The notes under the pieces: model-generated | What the model saw: only the letters and a program-made list of their open reading frames with translations | Database searches by the model: none | What the model was told of the DNA's origin: nothing | Program-made: the position numbers and the translations under genes | Origin: Pseudomonas koreensis | GTDB lineage: Bacteria > Pseudomonadota > Gammaproteobacteria > Pseudomonadales > Pseudomonadaceae | Length of the DNA: 64,000 bases | Assembly: GCF_025447595.1 (NCBI RefSeq) | Contig: NZ_JAOEJU010000002.1 | Location: 248,001-312,000, forward strand | Reading direction: 5' to 3' | In this document: one piece after another, positions 8,421 to 17,221 of the stretch | Layout of the letters: each line of letters begins with the position of its first letter | Position numbering within the stretch: the stretch's first letter is position 1

Positions 8421-9255
8421 GTGGGTATCGATGATCGGCTGTCTGTTCGGAGCTATGAGCGCCTTTGCCGAGGACCCGCCAATAGTCGGCGTCAACGGGA
8501 ACACGGTGTCATTTCGGGCTACAGAATGGACGATGCCCGGTGTGGATTCGGCGACTGCATGGTTCACCGCCAATGGGAAAACCTTTCCGCTCTTTGGCGC
8601 CGATATTGGCGCCGATGGGCACTCCAATATGCTCAGTCCTGACAAGAAAACCTTGCTGCTCGACCCGGTGAACTTCGGCATGTTGTCGGACGAAAACGGT
8701 GAAGAGAAGCTAGTGTCGCAACAGCATTGCACGGTGATCTCCATGGAGACCGGTTGTGTGCTGGCTGATCGTTCGGCCACTTTTTGTGTCGGCCAGTGGA
8801 AGGGCAATCAATGGGTTACCGACGACGGCGAAGTGCTCACTCCCGCCCTGGAGACGAGGTCTCCAAAGGACTTGCTGAAACATGTCACAAGTAACGAACT
8901 GGCGCAGTCCCGAGCAGAGTCCATCGAATGGGGTCTGGTCTTTTTAAGTCCGGAGTCTTACATGGCGTGTCACCCCCCGGCGCAAAATGTTCAGGCCTAT
9001 AACGACCTGGGCTTTTACCTGGCTGAGGGCGGCAAAGATGAGCTGGCGCTGAAGTTCTATCGCGGCGTTGAGGCCGTTGGTAAACGCACAGTGCTGATGT
9101 TGAACATCGCCGATTCACTCTGGCGCCTTGATCGCAAAGATGAAGCGAAGCGCTATTACAGCCAGTACCGCGACGCGATGAGCGCCGACGGCAAGGCGCA
9201 GAAAATACCTCAACGCGCAGTTGAGCGATCCGTCATTCAGGGAATGAAAAATTGA
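8407..9255 (+). CDS. Exported protein with C-terminal TPR-like helices
   Basis: The ATG at 8407 lies inside the preceding gene. The 282-residue product has a short signal peptide (MIGCLFGAMSAFAEDPP). The middle is unrecognised. Residues about 195-265 read like one or two tetratricopeptide-type helix pairs (AYNDLGFYLAEGGKDELALKFY and LNIADSLWRLDRKDEAKRYY), suggesting a protein-binding role. The TGA overlaps the TTG start of the next gene. Confidence 0.7.
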   Translation: MGSLKWVSMIGCLFGAMSAFAEDPPIVGVNGNTVSFRATEWTMPGVDSATAWFTANGKTFPLFGADIGADGHSNMLSPDKKTLLLDPVNFGMLSDENGEEKLVSQQHCTVISMETGCVLADRSATFCVGQWKGNQWVTDDGEVLTPALETRSPKDLLKHVTSNELAQSRAESIEWGLVFLSPESYMACHPPAQNVQAYNDLGFYLAEGGKDELALKFYRGVEAVGKRTVLMLNIADSLWRLDRKDEAKRYYSQYRDAMSADGKAQKIPQRAVERSVIQGMKN

Positions 9256-10013
9256 ACATGTTTGTGCGCTTTATCGCGTTGTCCTTAGGACTGCTGTCCG
9301 CTTCAATCGCGCTCGCTGAGGACAACTGCAAAGTCATTACGGTGAGCTGGCAATACGACCAATGTGTGGAAGCCGACCGCAAGAGTGCCGATGCAAAACT
9401 TAATGCCAGCTACAAACTATTGATGACTCGATTCGAGTCTCAATGGAAGCGTCAGCCAGAACAAGCGAAGGCATACATGGCCATGGCCAGAGACTCGCAA
9501 CGCGCGTGGATCAAGTTGCGCGACACCACATGCCCTCTCGAAGCCATAGAGACTGAAACCGGATCCAAGGCATATACCACGCTGACCAATAACTGCATCG
9601 CCAGAATGAGTCTGGAGCGAGCCTCTTATCTGGACGCTGTCGCACCGGATGATCCGAGTGAAGTAGTCGATGTCGCCAAGGTTTCCAACTCTGCTTCTCA
9701 ACGCTTTGGTGATGTTGTTGCTCGTTACGTCACCACGTTTGGTAGTCCGTGCCTCGATGTGCAAATCCTCGCGCCAGAGGGTAATTGGAGGGTGTTGGCG
9801 TCTAGGCGCTTTTGCAGTTTTGACGGCAAGTCGTTCAGATCGGGTTATAGCTATGCCGGGTTTGAGGATCACGAATTTGCGGACGACGGTTTGCACGTGA
9901 CGCTTAGCCTGACAGAGCTTCGCCCTACCGGCGAAAAGCGCCTCGCCTGTGTAATTCCGATTCAGAACGAGCAGATCAAAGAGCTGAAATGCGGTGCCCC
10001 TGAATCATCGTGA
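9252..10013 (+). CDS. Exported protein with LprI-like (DUF1311) domain
   Basis: TTG 9252 is chosen because AGGGA lies about eight bases upstream; ATG 9258 is the alternative. The 253-residue product has a signal peptide (SLGLLSASIALAED). Residues about 25-125 fit the LprI/DUF1311 pattern: DQCVEADRKSADAKLNASYK, QRAWIKLRDTTC and NNCIARMSLERASYL. The C-terminal half has no recognised domain but has paired cysteines (GSPCLD, RRFCSF). It is the second LprI-like protein in the window, after 1071-1817. The inhibitory target, if any, is unknown. Confidence 0.75.
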   Translation: MNMFVRFIALSLGLLSASIALAEDNCKVITVSWQYDQCVEADRKSADAKLNASYKLLMTRFESQWKRQPEQAKAYMAMARDSQRAWIKLRDTTCPLEAIETETGSKAYTTLTNNCIARMSLERASYLDAVAPDDPSEVVDVAKVSNSASQRFGDVVARYVTTFGSPCLDVQILAPEGNWRVLASRRFCSFDGKSFRSGYSYAGFEDHEFADDGLHVTLSLTELRPTGEKRLACVIPIQNEQIKELKCGAPESS

Positions 10014-10068
10014 GGCCACTCGCGCTGGTTTTTGAAGATTGATCAATTTGTCGATCAACAAGGAAGTA

Positions 10069-11067
10069 ATGGAAGTGACCCGGTTCTCAAGTTGTGTGTG
10101 CATGTTCGTATCGATCATCGGTTTTACAGCACAACCGGCAACGGCTGATGACCTGCAAACCATCGAGCAAATGCATCCGCCGGTGGTGGCATCAGTGGGC
10201 GAGCAGAAGATCACCGTGTTGTTCTTGAAGAACACTCTCAAGGGTCAGACGACAGGCACCTACGTTCCCGGTGGAGAGGTTTTTTACACGACGATGAGTC
10301 CCACGAAGCCAGAACTCTCTTTTGTGGCGCCGCTCATAGGAGATGAAATCGCGTCGGTGTTTTTCTTTGAACGCAAATTTCCTGAGCGAGCGGGGAAATC
10401 CCTGTACGTGCTCACGAAGCTAAAAGAGTCATACAGTAACTTTGAAGGCTACACCTATTGGACGCTGGAATTGCCGCTCATCAAGCAGGGTGAGCAGTTG
10501 TCTTTGCGGTTTTTCCGCGGTGATCCACCAGACCCCGAATTGCAGGACTGTCGCGACGGTCGAGACCTTGAAAACGGTGTCGATGTCGTGTGTGCCTACA
10601 AGGATGCAGCGAGTATCAAAAAGCGTCTGGCAGACCTTGATGCAAAGAACTTTGCCGATTCGAAACTGCAACAGGATACCCGCCAGAAAGCGTTAAAGAC
10701 CGACGATGACGTGACCAGTGTTAAGTGCCCCTCACCCAACTTTTCAACCTTCCTCTTAGCCTTTTCTGAACGCGCAGAGGTACAGAAAGCCTTCGTCCAG
10801 CAGCCGCTGAAAATGGTCACGACTGTGGCCGGTGATCCCGAGCCCGAGATGCAAAAAAGCAGCCTCAGCGGCGATCAGCTCAAGTTCCCGATCATCCCGG
10901 ATCTGGCGAAGCGAGAGACTCAGGGCCTGACGTTGACCGTCAAGGAAGAGCAGGGTGATCACGCCATCGCCATCCTGCAGAAACCGGATACCGATTATGT
11001 CTTCGAGTATCGGTTTGTTCGTGGGCAATGCTGGCGGCTGGAAGAAGTGATGGATTACTCGCTTTGA
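10069..11067 (+). CDS. Exported protein of unknown function
   Basis: ATG 10069 has AGGA a few bases upstream; a TTG at 10039 would add ten residues before the signal peptide. The 332-residue product has an export signal ending near ATADDL. I recognise no domain. It has cysteine pairs (LQDCRDG with DVVCAYKD; VKCPSP with GQCWRLEE). A charged helical section lies near residues 180-215. It is separated by 13 bases from the next gene and belongs to the same run of exported proteins. Confidence 0.7.
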   Translation: MEVTRFSSCVCMFVSIIGFTAQPATADDLQTIEQMHPPVVASVGEQKITVLFLKNTLKGQTTGTYVPGGEVFYTTMSPTKPELSFVAPLIGDEIASVFFFERKFPERAGKSLYVLTKLKESYSNFEGYTYWTLELPLIKQGEQLSLRFFRGDPPDPELQDCRDGRDLENGVDVVCAYKDAASIKKRLADLDAKNFADSKLQQDTRQKALKTDDDVTSVKCPSPNFSTFLLAFSERAEVQKAFVQQPLKMVTTVAGDPEPEMQKSSLSGDQLKFPIIPDLAKRETQGLTLTVKEEQGDHAIAILQKPDTDYVFEYRFVRGQCWRLEEVMDYSL

Positions 11068-11080
11068 AACAGGTGGCAAG

Positions 11081-12184
11081 TTGAAAAGATTGGGTTTGAT
11101 CGCGTTATTGCTGTGTTCTTTCTCTGCGGTGGCGGGGCCGATGTTCCCGTCACTCACTTCGTGCAGGGACGTTGGCAGCGACTGTGCGCTGGCGCTGAAG
11201 GACAACTTTCTGGTGGACGCACACTCCGGGCAGCGCCTCTCCGAGATGGAGGAACCGGCTGGAGCGATGAGTGGCTTTTGGCTGTACCGAGATGGCGAAC
11301 GCTACATCCTTCAGGAAGAAAATTACTCCCAGTCGAAGACGCGCCGCTGGCTGGTTTTCACCTACGACAGCGGCAAGGTGGTGCTCGACGGCGCTTATGT
11401 TTTCTCGATCGACATTGATATGAACACCGGACCCTACTGGCATGGCTATGACTGCCGAGGTGATGCCAAGCCGTTCGCCGTACCAACGAAAGATTCGTTC
11501 AGTGAGGTCGCTTTGGAGGCATTGTGCGGGGAGGCCGAAGGCTGGGTCGTCTCGGGCGGGGATACCAAGGTGCCGGTGTCGGCCAAAGGGCTGGCCGTCA
11601 GTGTTCCCGTTTATCACGCCCGCAACCGCGATGGTTCAGCGACTTACCTGTTCACTGAAAGCGATGATCCGGATCTTTCAAAACTGGTTTGCCTGTCCAA
11701 CTGTGCTGATATCGCGAAAGCGCCGGAGCGTGTTTCGCAGGAGACGGCACCATTGAAGGGCGGGCAGGATGGAACGTTGTGCTCGGATGACGAAGACATC
11801 TACTTCAGTTGCCCGCTGGAGGGCGGCAAGACGGTTTCTGTTTGTGCGCGGGGAAACAGCAAGCCCACGGCCGGTTCTGTTCAGTATCGCTACGGTGTGC
11901 CGGGGAATATCGAGATGGTCTACCCGAAGAATGCTACGCCACCCAAGGGCAAATTCTTTGTTGTAGATGCGTCGGAAGGCAGCGTGAACCTGAACATCAT
12001 CAAGTTCAAAAGCGGTGCGTATACCTACCTCGTTAACCAGGCTTTCGTGAGTTATCTGACGGTGCTCAAGGGGGACAAAGTTGTATTCCGACAGTCTTGT
12101 GAGGCCGGTGGTCATGCTCACGTCCATCGGTTGGCGGATTTCGGGTTAGAAGCGCGCCCCAAAAGCGCAGAGGACTTCCGTTAG
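11081..12184 (+). CDS. Exported protein of unknown function, last of the run
   Basis: TTG 11081 follows AGGTGG closely. The 367-residue product has a signal peptide (LGLIALLLCSFSAVAGP). The mature part carries about ten cysteines (SCRDVGSDCA, YDCRGD, LCGEAE, VCLSNCAD, LCSDDEDIYFSC, SVCARG, SCEAGG), more than its neighbours, and several WxxY-type beta-rich stretches. No family is recognised. A hairpin with a T-run at 12204-12233 follows directly, so this gene ends the transcription unit. Confidence 0.7.
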   Translation: MKRLGLIALLLCSFSAVAGPMFPSLTSCRDVGSDCALALKDNFLVDAHSGQRLSEMEEPAGAMSGFWLYRDGERYILQEENYSQSKTRRWLVFTYDSGKVVLDGAYVFSIDIDMNTGPYWHGYDCRGDAKPFAVPTKDSFSEVALEALCGEAEGWVVSGGDTKVPVSAKGLAVSVPVYHARNRDGSATYLFTESDDPDLSKLVCLSNCADIAKAPERVSQETAPLKGGQDGTLCSDDEDIYFSCPLEGGKTVSVCARGNSKPTAGSVQYRYGVPGNIEMVYPKNATPPKGKFFVVDASEGSVNLNIIKFKSGAYTYLVNQAFVSYLTVLKGDKVVFRQSCEAGGHAHVHRLADFGLEARPKSAEDFR

Positions 12185-12203
12185 TTGCTGCTGCCAAAGA
12201 TTA

Positions 12204-12233
12204 GGAAAGGGAACTCAACGTCCCCTTTTTTCC
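12204..12233 (+). terminator. Rho-independent terminator of the exported-protein operon
   Basis: GGAAAGGGA pairs with TCCCC-TTTTTTCC across a short loop, and a six-base T run follows the stem. It lies 20 bases after the last gene's stop. Confidence 0.7.
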
Positions 12234-12246
12234 GCCCGCAATTCAG

Positions 12247-12615
12247 CTACGGCTTGGCCTGATACTCCCGAAACTCAATGTGATCGAGCGTGCCTTCCAC
12301 CATCAACCGCACGCCGTCCGCCATTCTGCTCAGGCCCAGCGCCATCGAGCGGCGGGGGCCGTCGAGGTCGTCGGCCAGGTTGGCGGCGAAGGCGCTGATG
12401 GACAGGAGGTCTTCGGAGGCGTTGGCCATGAGCGCTTCGGCGTCGGCGTTGGGGCAGAGGGCGAACAGGCCGCCCAGGCGTTTTGGGCGTGGGGCGCTGG
12501 GTTTGAAATGGTGGTCGAGGGCGCGTTCGGCGGCTTCGTGGAGTTTCTTTGAATCGGGGGATTCGTAGGGGGAGGTTTCTGGAATTTCAGGAGGGTTGGG
12601 CGTTGGTTTGATCAT
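12247..12615 (-). CDS. DUF6124 family protein
   Basis: The 122-residue protein begins MIKPTPNPPE and has the pattern common in Pseudomonas DUF6124 proteins: a proline-rich start, a helix AAERALDHHF, and a DLLSISAFAANLADDLDGPRRSMALGLSRMA core. It has no signal peptide or membrane segment, so it is probably cytoplasmic and all-helical. Function is unknown. It stands alone, convergent with the exported-protein operon. Confidence 0.75.
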   Translation of the reverse strand: MIKPTPNPPEIPETSPYESPDSKKLHEAAERALDHHFKPSAPRPKRLGGLFALCPNADAEALMANASEDLLSISAFAANLADDLDGPRRSMALGLSRMADGVRLMVEGTLDHIEFREYQAKP

Positions 12616-13201
12616 TGGAATTTACCGATTGATGGAGCTAGCAACCTCTCGCTTGCACTTCGAATGAGGTGGCAGCTGTGTATAGGTGTGCAAGACCGGT
12701 AATCGATGAACCCGGCAGACCCGAAGATCTCCCACACACAGCCGCCATAACGATTCGCGAGCATAAGAAAACACTCGGTGAATGGCTATAACTGATGTGC
12801 ATCGATTCCGAACCTGCACGTTCGAGTCACCGATTTTGCGGTGACGGAAAGAGGTTATCGATGAACTCCGAACACGCCTAGTTCATGGACAGCACCGCAG
12901 TTTGAAGGACATTTCCCAAGGAATTGCGGGGTAGAGGAACAAGAAGCCACTGCTATCGGCAGCTCCTACAGGAATGTGTTTCTTCAGGTGTAGGACGGGG
13001 GGAGGGTGTGACGCGGAGCGTCACGGGAGGCATTCCTACGCAGAGCGTGGGAACGATCAAGTCCTGAGAGCGAAGTCGTGACTTGGCAGTCATCTTTCAG
13101 GAAAAGCCCTGCATCGTCTTCTATCCATCCAAGATAGTGGCGAATCTGTCCGAATCCCTTACACTCCCCCGGCCGTTCATTTTCCTTTTGAGGCTGTGCG
13201 C
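12616..13201. other. Intergenic stretch with degenerate repeats, no gene seen
   Basis: About 585 bases separate the DUF6124 gene from the SCP2-like gene. No frame here has a convincing start and composition. The segment at 12950-12975 (CGGCAGCTCCTACAG) looks like a piece of a Pseudomonas REP, and a two-hairpin repeat sits at 13008-13053. The promoter of the DUF6124 gene should lie near its left end. Confidence 0.6.
13008..13053. repeat. Two-hairpin Pseudomonas intergenic repeat
   Basis: GTGACGCGGAGCGTCAC (13008-13024) is a 7-bp stem with a three-base loop. After eight bases a second stem reads TTCCTACGCAGAGCGTGGGAA (13033-13053). Both carry the same ACGC-N3-GCGT core. The pair resembles a 'GTTCCCACGC..GCGTGGGAAC' repeat common between Pseudomonas genes. 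Confidence 0.65.
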
Positions 13202-13585
13202 ATGAAATTTCGTTTTCTTCTGTGGATGCTGGGTCTGTTGATGGGTAAGGCCAGTCGGACAAATCCTGCGTTCCAGCAGCAGTTGGGTGACAAGGATCTG
13301 GTGTTTCAGCTACAGACTCTGGACGGGAAAGTGGCGCGGCATTTCGTGGTGAAGGACCAGCGCATTACCAGCAAGTCCGGGGTGGTGGCGGAGCCGGCGT
13401 TTGCGATTGCGTTCAAGGATGCGGCGTTCGGGTTTGCCACGATGCAGGCGAAGAACAAGCAGCTGGCGTTCATGCAGGGGATTCAGGACAAGTCGATCCA
13501 GCTCAAGGGCAACCCGGCGCTGGTGATGTGGTTTCAGGGGTTGATGAAGTATTTGAAGCCGAGGAAGGCCAAGCCGAAGGCTTGA
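13202..13585 (+). CDS. Small SCP2-like (sterol carrier domain) protein
   Basis: ATG 13202 has GAGG eight bases upstream. The 127-residue product fits a single SCP2-type fold: a beta sheet (LVFQLQTLDGKVARHFVVKDQRI) followed by AFAIAFKDAAFGFATMQ, a KNKQLAFMQGI helix, and IQLKGNPALVMWFQGLMKYL. SCP2 domains bind lipids, but the ligand here is unknown. The first 20 residues are hydrophobic (FLLWMLGLLMG) and could be a weak membrane anchor. A strong terminator follows. Confidence 0.7.
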   Translation: MKFRFLLWMLGLLMGKASRTNPAFQQQLGDKDLVFQLQTLDGKVARHFVVKDQRITSKSGVVAEPAFAIAFKDAAFGFATMQAKNKQLAFMQGIQDKSIQLKGNPALVMWFQGLMKYLKPRKAKPKA

Positions 13586-13605
13586 GTCCGGTGTGAACGA
13601 TCAAC

Positions 13606-13646
13606 AAAAAAGGCCCCACACTCGTGTGAGTGTGGGGCCTTTTTTA
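13606..13646. terminator. Bidirectional terminator between the SCP2-like gene and the HDOD gene
   Basis: A perfect stem AGGCCCCACACTC / GAGTGTGGGGCCT has an A run before and a T run after it, so it can end transcription from both convergent genes. Confidence 0.88.
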
Positions 13647-13656
13647 TGGGCGCAAA

Positions 13657-15057
13657 TCAGGCCTGGCTGAACTGCGAAGCCAGTTCCCGCAGCAGCACTT
13701 CAGCCTCAAGCACTTTGCTGACCACATCATTTGCCTTGTCGCGAGTCAAACCAACGCGCTCCAGCAGCGCATCCGGAATGTCTTCATCCGGGCCGGAGCC
13801 GATGCCGCGACTGCGCAGCAGGCGCACGGCCAGGCAGACGAGGTTCGGGTATTCGGCGTAGGCGCCGTCGTAGTTCGGGTCGTGCTGGAAGCGCAGGGCG
13901 GTGGCCAGTTCGTCCGGCATGTCCCAGTAGCGCATCAGCCAGGAGCCGATCTGTTCGCGGCTGATGCCCAGCAGGTGTTGCTCGACGTAGCTGTGGCACA
14001 GGTGCGGGTTGACCTCCAGGTGCCGGCAGATCAGCGAGAAGTGCGGCGGGAACACGTGGGCCAGCAGCAGGTAACCGAAGTTGTGCAGCAGGCCGGCGAG
14101 GTAGGTCAGGCCGGCTTCCGGGCGCTGGGCGCGCGGCATGGCGCGGGTCAGGCCTTCGATGACGGCGGCGGTGTAGATCGACTGCTGCCAGTACGGCGTG
14201 GTGTGTTGCGGGTGGTCTTTTGGCAGGCTCAGGGTCTTGCCGAGGGCCAGGCCCAGCGCCAGGTTGATCACCAGATCGAAGCCCAGCACGCGCACGATCG
14301 CGTCTTCCACTGAACGGATCTTGCCCGGCGACGCGTAGTACGGTGACGCCGCCCAGCTCACCACTTGCGCAGCCAGCGCCGGGTCGGTTTCGACCACGCC
14401 GGTGATGTCGTCGATGGTGGCGTTCGGGTCGACGCGCAGCTTGATGATTTTTTGTGCGGTTTCGGCCAGCGGCGGAATCTCGATGGTCGCTTCCAGACGC
14501 TGCTGGATGCGCCGCGCGGTGAACGCCTGCACGGCCTGAGTGATTTCCTCGCGGTCATCGTCCGGACGGTCGAGGTTCGGGCGGATGCTGCTCAGGGCTT
14601 CGCCGAAGTTGGCGGCGCTGGCCTTGGTCAGCATGGTCTTGAAGTCTTCGCTGGCGATTTCCAGCAGCAGGCCCGGCTCGCCGGAGTTGATCAGTAACTT
14701 CGGCTCGCGCAGCAGGCTTTCTTCGTAGAGGCACGGCGAGCTGGTCAGCGCCGGCAGGCCCGGCAGCAGGCTCAGGCTGTGTTTGCCGAGCATCTTTTCC
14801 AGGCGCTCGGTGGACACGGCGGTCAGCCGACGGCCCGTCAGCTCGGCGAGGCGGTTGAGATCCAGCAACTGGCTCTGTGGAAACAGCACCATCAGCGCAC
14901 CGACCGCGTCGTCCAGCAACACGGCCTGCACTTTGCGCGAGGCGTTGAGGCCGTGGTGGTCGAGCACTTCTTCGTAGGCGACGCCCAGCTTGTTGAGCAG
15001 CAGCCGAATAACAGACGGAGCGTGCGGGGATTCGGGGGCGAGAGCAGCTTCGGTCAT
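13657..15057 (-). CDS. HDOD-domain signalling protein with N-terminal YbaK-like domain
   Basis: The start at 15057 gives 466 residues; the open frame extends further upstream but without homology. Residues 1-150 resemble a YbaK/ProX-type aminoacyl-tRNA deacylase fold (SVIRLLLNKLGVAYEEVLDH, ALMVLFPQSQLLDLNRLAELTGRRL). Residues about 215-430 are an HDOD domain (IPPLAETAQKIIKLRVDPNA, DPALAAQVV, YLAGLLHNFGYLLL). HDOD proteins are usually regulatory and lack HD phosphodiesterase activity. The gene is convergent with the SCP2-like gene. Its role is probably in signalling or cell-cycle control, but the partner is unknown. Confidence 0.82.
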   Translation of the reverse strand: MTEAALAPESPHAPSVIRLLLNKLGVAYEEVLDHHGLNASRKVQAVLLDDAVGALMVLFPQSQLLDLNRLAELTGRRLTAVSTERLEKMLGKHSLSLLPGLPALTSSPCLYEESLLREPKLLINSGEPGLLLEIASEDFKTMLTKASAANFGEALSSIRPNLDRPDDDREEITQAVQAFTARRIQQRLEATIEIPPLAETAQKIIKLRVDPNATIDDITGVVETDPALAAQVVSWAASPYYASPGKIRSVEDAIVRVLGFDLVINLALGLALGKTLSLPKDHPQHTTPYWQQSIYTAAVIEGLTRAMPRAQRPEAGLTYLAGLLHNFGYLLLAHVFPPHFSLICRHLEVNPHLCHSYVEQHLLGISREQIGSWLMRYWDMPDELATALRFQHDPNYDGAYAEYPNLVCLAVRLLRSRGIGSGPDEDIPDALLERVGLTRDKANDVVSKVLEAEVLLRELASQFSQA

Positions 15058-15136
15058 GGTCTGTATCCGTTTTTGAAACAATTGCTGGAGTATAACCAGC
15101 TTGGTTGGAACGAGCTTTGAGAAACTGCGACGGTGC

Positions 15137-17212
15137 TCACACTTGGCCGTATTGCTGCCCGTGTCGCAGCCATCGGTCGAGCAGCGGGCTGACGTGGGTG
15201 GGCCAGCGTTCGAGCAAGGCCTGGGCGGCATCGCGCACGGCGGGCAGCAGATCGGCGTCGCGCATCAGGTCAGCGACCTTGAATTGCAGCAGACCGGTCT
15301 GACGAGTACCGAGCATTTCGCCGGGGCCGCGCAGTTCGAGGTCTTTTTCGGCGATGACGAAACCGTCGTTGGTCTCGCGCATGATGCCCAGGCGCTGGCG
15401 GCCGATCTGTGACAGCGGCGGATGGTAGAGCAGTACGCAATGGCTGACTGCGCTGCCCCGGCCGACTCGACCGCGCAACTGGTGCAGTTGCGCCAGACCG
15501 AGGCGCTCGGGGTTTTCGATGATCATCAGGCTGGCGTTGGGTACGTCGACGCCGACTTCGATCACGGTGGTGGCGACCAGCAGTTGCAGGTTGCCGGCCT
15601 TGAATTCGGCCATGACGGCGGCTTTCTCGACAGGTTTCATGCGGCCGTGGATCAGCCCGACCTTCAACTCGCCGAGGGCGGCGGTCAGGTCTTCGAAAGT
15701 GGTTTCGGCAGCCTGGCAGGTCAGCTCTTCGGACTCTTCGATCAGCGTGCACACCCAATAGGCCTGACGGCCCTCGGCGCAGGCGCTGCGCACCCGTTCG
15801 ATGACTTCGACGCGGCGGGTGTCGGTGACCAGCACGGTGTTGACCGGGGTTCGACCCGGCGGCAGTTCATCGAGGATCGAGGTGTCGAGGTCGGCGTAGG
15901 CGCTCATCGCCAGCGTCCGTGGAATCGGCGTGGCGGTCATGATCAGTTGATGCGGACACATGCGCCCGCCGACGCCTTTCTGCCGCAGCGCCAGACGTTG
16001 CTGCACGCCGAAGCGGTGTTGTTCGTCGATGATCACCAGCGCCAGATTCTTGAACTGCACTTCGTCCTGGAACAGCGCGTGGGTGCCGACCACCATCGGC
16101 GTGCCGCTGGCGATCTGTTCCAGCGCGGCGACGCGGTTCTTGCCCTTGAGCTTGCCGGCCAGCCACGCCACATCGATGCCCAGCGGTTCGAGCCAGCGCT
16201 TGAAGGTGATGAAGTGCTGTTCGGCGAGGATCTCGGTCGGCGCCATCAGTGCGACCTGATAACCCGCCTCCAGCGCTTGCAGCGCAGCGAGGGCGGCGAC
16301 CACGGTTTTGCCCGCGCCGACGTCGCCCTGAATCAGCCGCAGCATCGGTTCGTGCTGGCTGAGGTCGTAGGCAATTTCATTGCCGACCCGCTGTTGAGCG
16401 CCGGTCGGGTTGAAGCCGAGGTTGGACAGGTATTTCGCCGGCAACTTCGTGGCTTTCGGCATCGCCGGTGCGCGCAGGGAGCGCATGCTTTCGCGCAGGC
16501 GCTGCTGCGATAACTGGTGAGTCAGCAGTTCTTCGAAGGCCAGGCGATGCTGGGCCCAGTGATGACCGAGGGCGAGTTCATCGACGTCGGCATCGGCGGG
16601 TGGGTTGTGCAGGTAGCGGATCGCGTCGGCCAGCGGCGCCAATTGGTAGTCGCGGGCCAGTTCGGTCGGCAGCCAGTCGGGCAGGGTGGCCGGCTTGAGC
16701 AGGGTCAGGGTCTGCATGCATAACTGGCGCAGACGCGCCTGAGTCAGGCCTTCGGTCAGCGGGTAGACCGGGGTCAGGGTTTCATCCACCGGCGGCGGTT
16801 CGTCGCCGTTGATGGCGCGGTATTCCGGGTGGTAGATCTCCAGCCCCGAGGCGCCGGGCCGGGCTTCGCCGTAGCAGCGAATCCGCGTGCCGCGCTTGAG
16901 GCCTTCTTTCTGCGCATTGCTGAAATGGTAGAAGCGCAAGCTCAGTCCACCGGTGCCGTCCTGCAAGCGCACGACGAGGCTGCGACGCCGGCCCATGACC
17001 ACGTCGGCACCGCTGACGGTGCCCTCGACCACTGCGTCCTGCCCCGGCCGTAACGCGCCGATCGGCACCACGCGGGTGCGATCCTGATAACGCAGCGGCA
17101 GGTGGAACAGCACGTCCTGGAGGTTTTCCAGGCCGACCTTGGCCAGCTTCTCGGCCATGGCTTCACCGACACCCTTGAGTGCGGTGACCGACACCTGCGA
17201 CAGCTCAGTCAT
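15137..17212 (-). CDS. recG: ATP-dependent DNA helicase RecG
   Basis: The 691-residue product is full length for RecG, which reverses stalled forks and branch-migrates recombination junctions. Visible parts are the N-terminal wedge/OB domain (RYQDRTRVVPIGAL, VEGTVSGADVV), Walker A (GDVGAGKTVVA), the DEQH box (IIDEQHRFG), TATPIPRTLA, and the C-terminal QLRGRVGRG motif VI. It begins nine bases after oxyR ends, on the same strand, an oxyR-recG arrangement known in Pseudomonas. Confidence 0.97.
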   Translation of the reverse strand: MTELSQVSVTALKGVGEAMAEKLAKVGLENLQDVLFHLPLRYQDRTRVVPIGALRPGQDAVVEGTVSGADVVMGRRRSLVVRLQDGTGGLSLRFYHFSNAQKEGLKRGTRIRCYGEARPGASGLEIYHPEYRAINGDEPPPVDETLTPVYPLTEGLTQARLRQLCMQTLTLLKPATLPDWLPTELARDYQLAPLADAIRYLHNPPADADVDELALGHHWAQHRLAFEELLTHQLSQQRLRESMRSLRAPAMPKATKLPAKYLSNLGFNPTGAQQRVGNEIAYDLSQHEPMLRLIQGDVGAGKTVVAALAALQALEAGYQVALMAPTEILAEQHFITFKRWLEPLGIDVAWLAGKLKGKNRVAALEQIASGTPMVVGTHALFQDEVQFKNLALVIIDEQHRFGVQQRLALRQKGVGGRMCPHQLIMTATPIPRTLAMSAYADLDTSILDELPPGRTPVNTVLVTDTRRVEVIERVRSACAEGRQAYWVCTLIEESEELTCQAAETTFEDLTAALGELKVGLIHGRMKPVEKAAVMAEFKAGNLQLLVATTVIEVGVDVPNASLMIIENPERLGLAQLHQLRGRVGRGSAVSHCVLLYHPPLSQIGRQRLGIMRETNDGFVIAEKDLELRGPGEMLGTRQTGLLQFKVADLMRDADLLPAVRDAAQALLERWPTHVSPLLDRWLRHGQQYGQV

Positions 17213-17221
17213 GACGCTGGC

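Noticed and set aside
13630..14313. Plus-strand frame opposite the HDOD gene
   Set aside because: Its residue mix (VQQ, GRAD, ARHG) is typical of an antisense frame, and the minus strand carries a recognisable HDOD domain.
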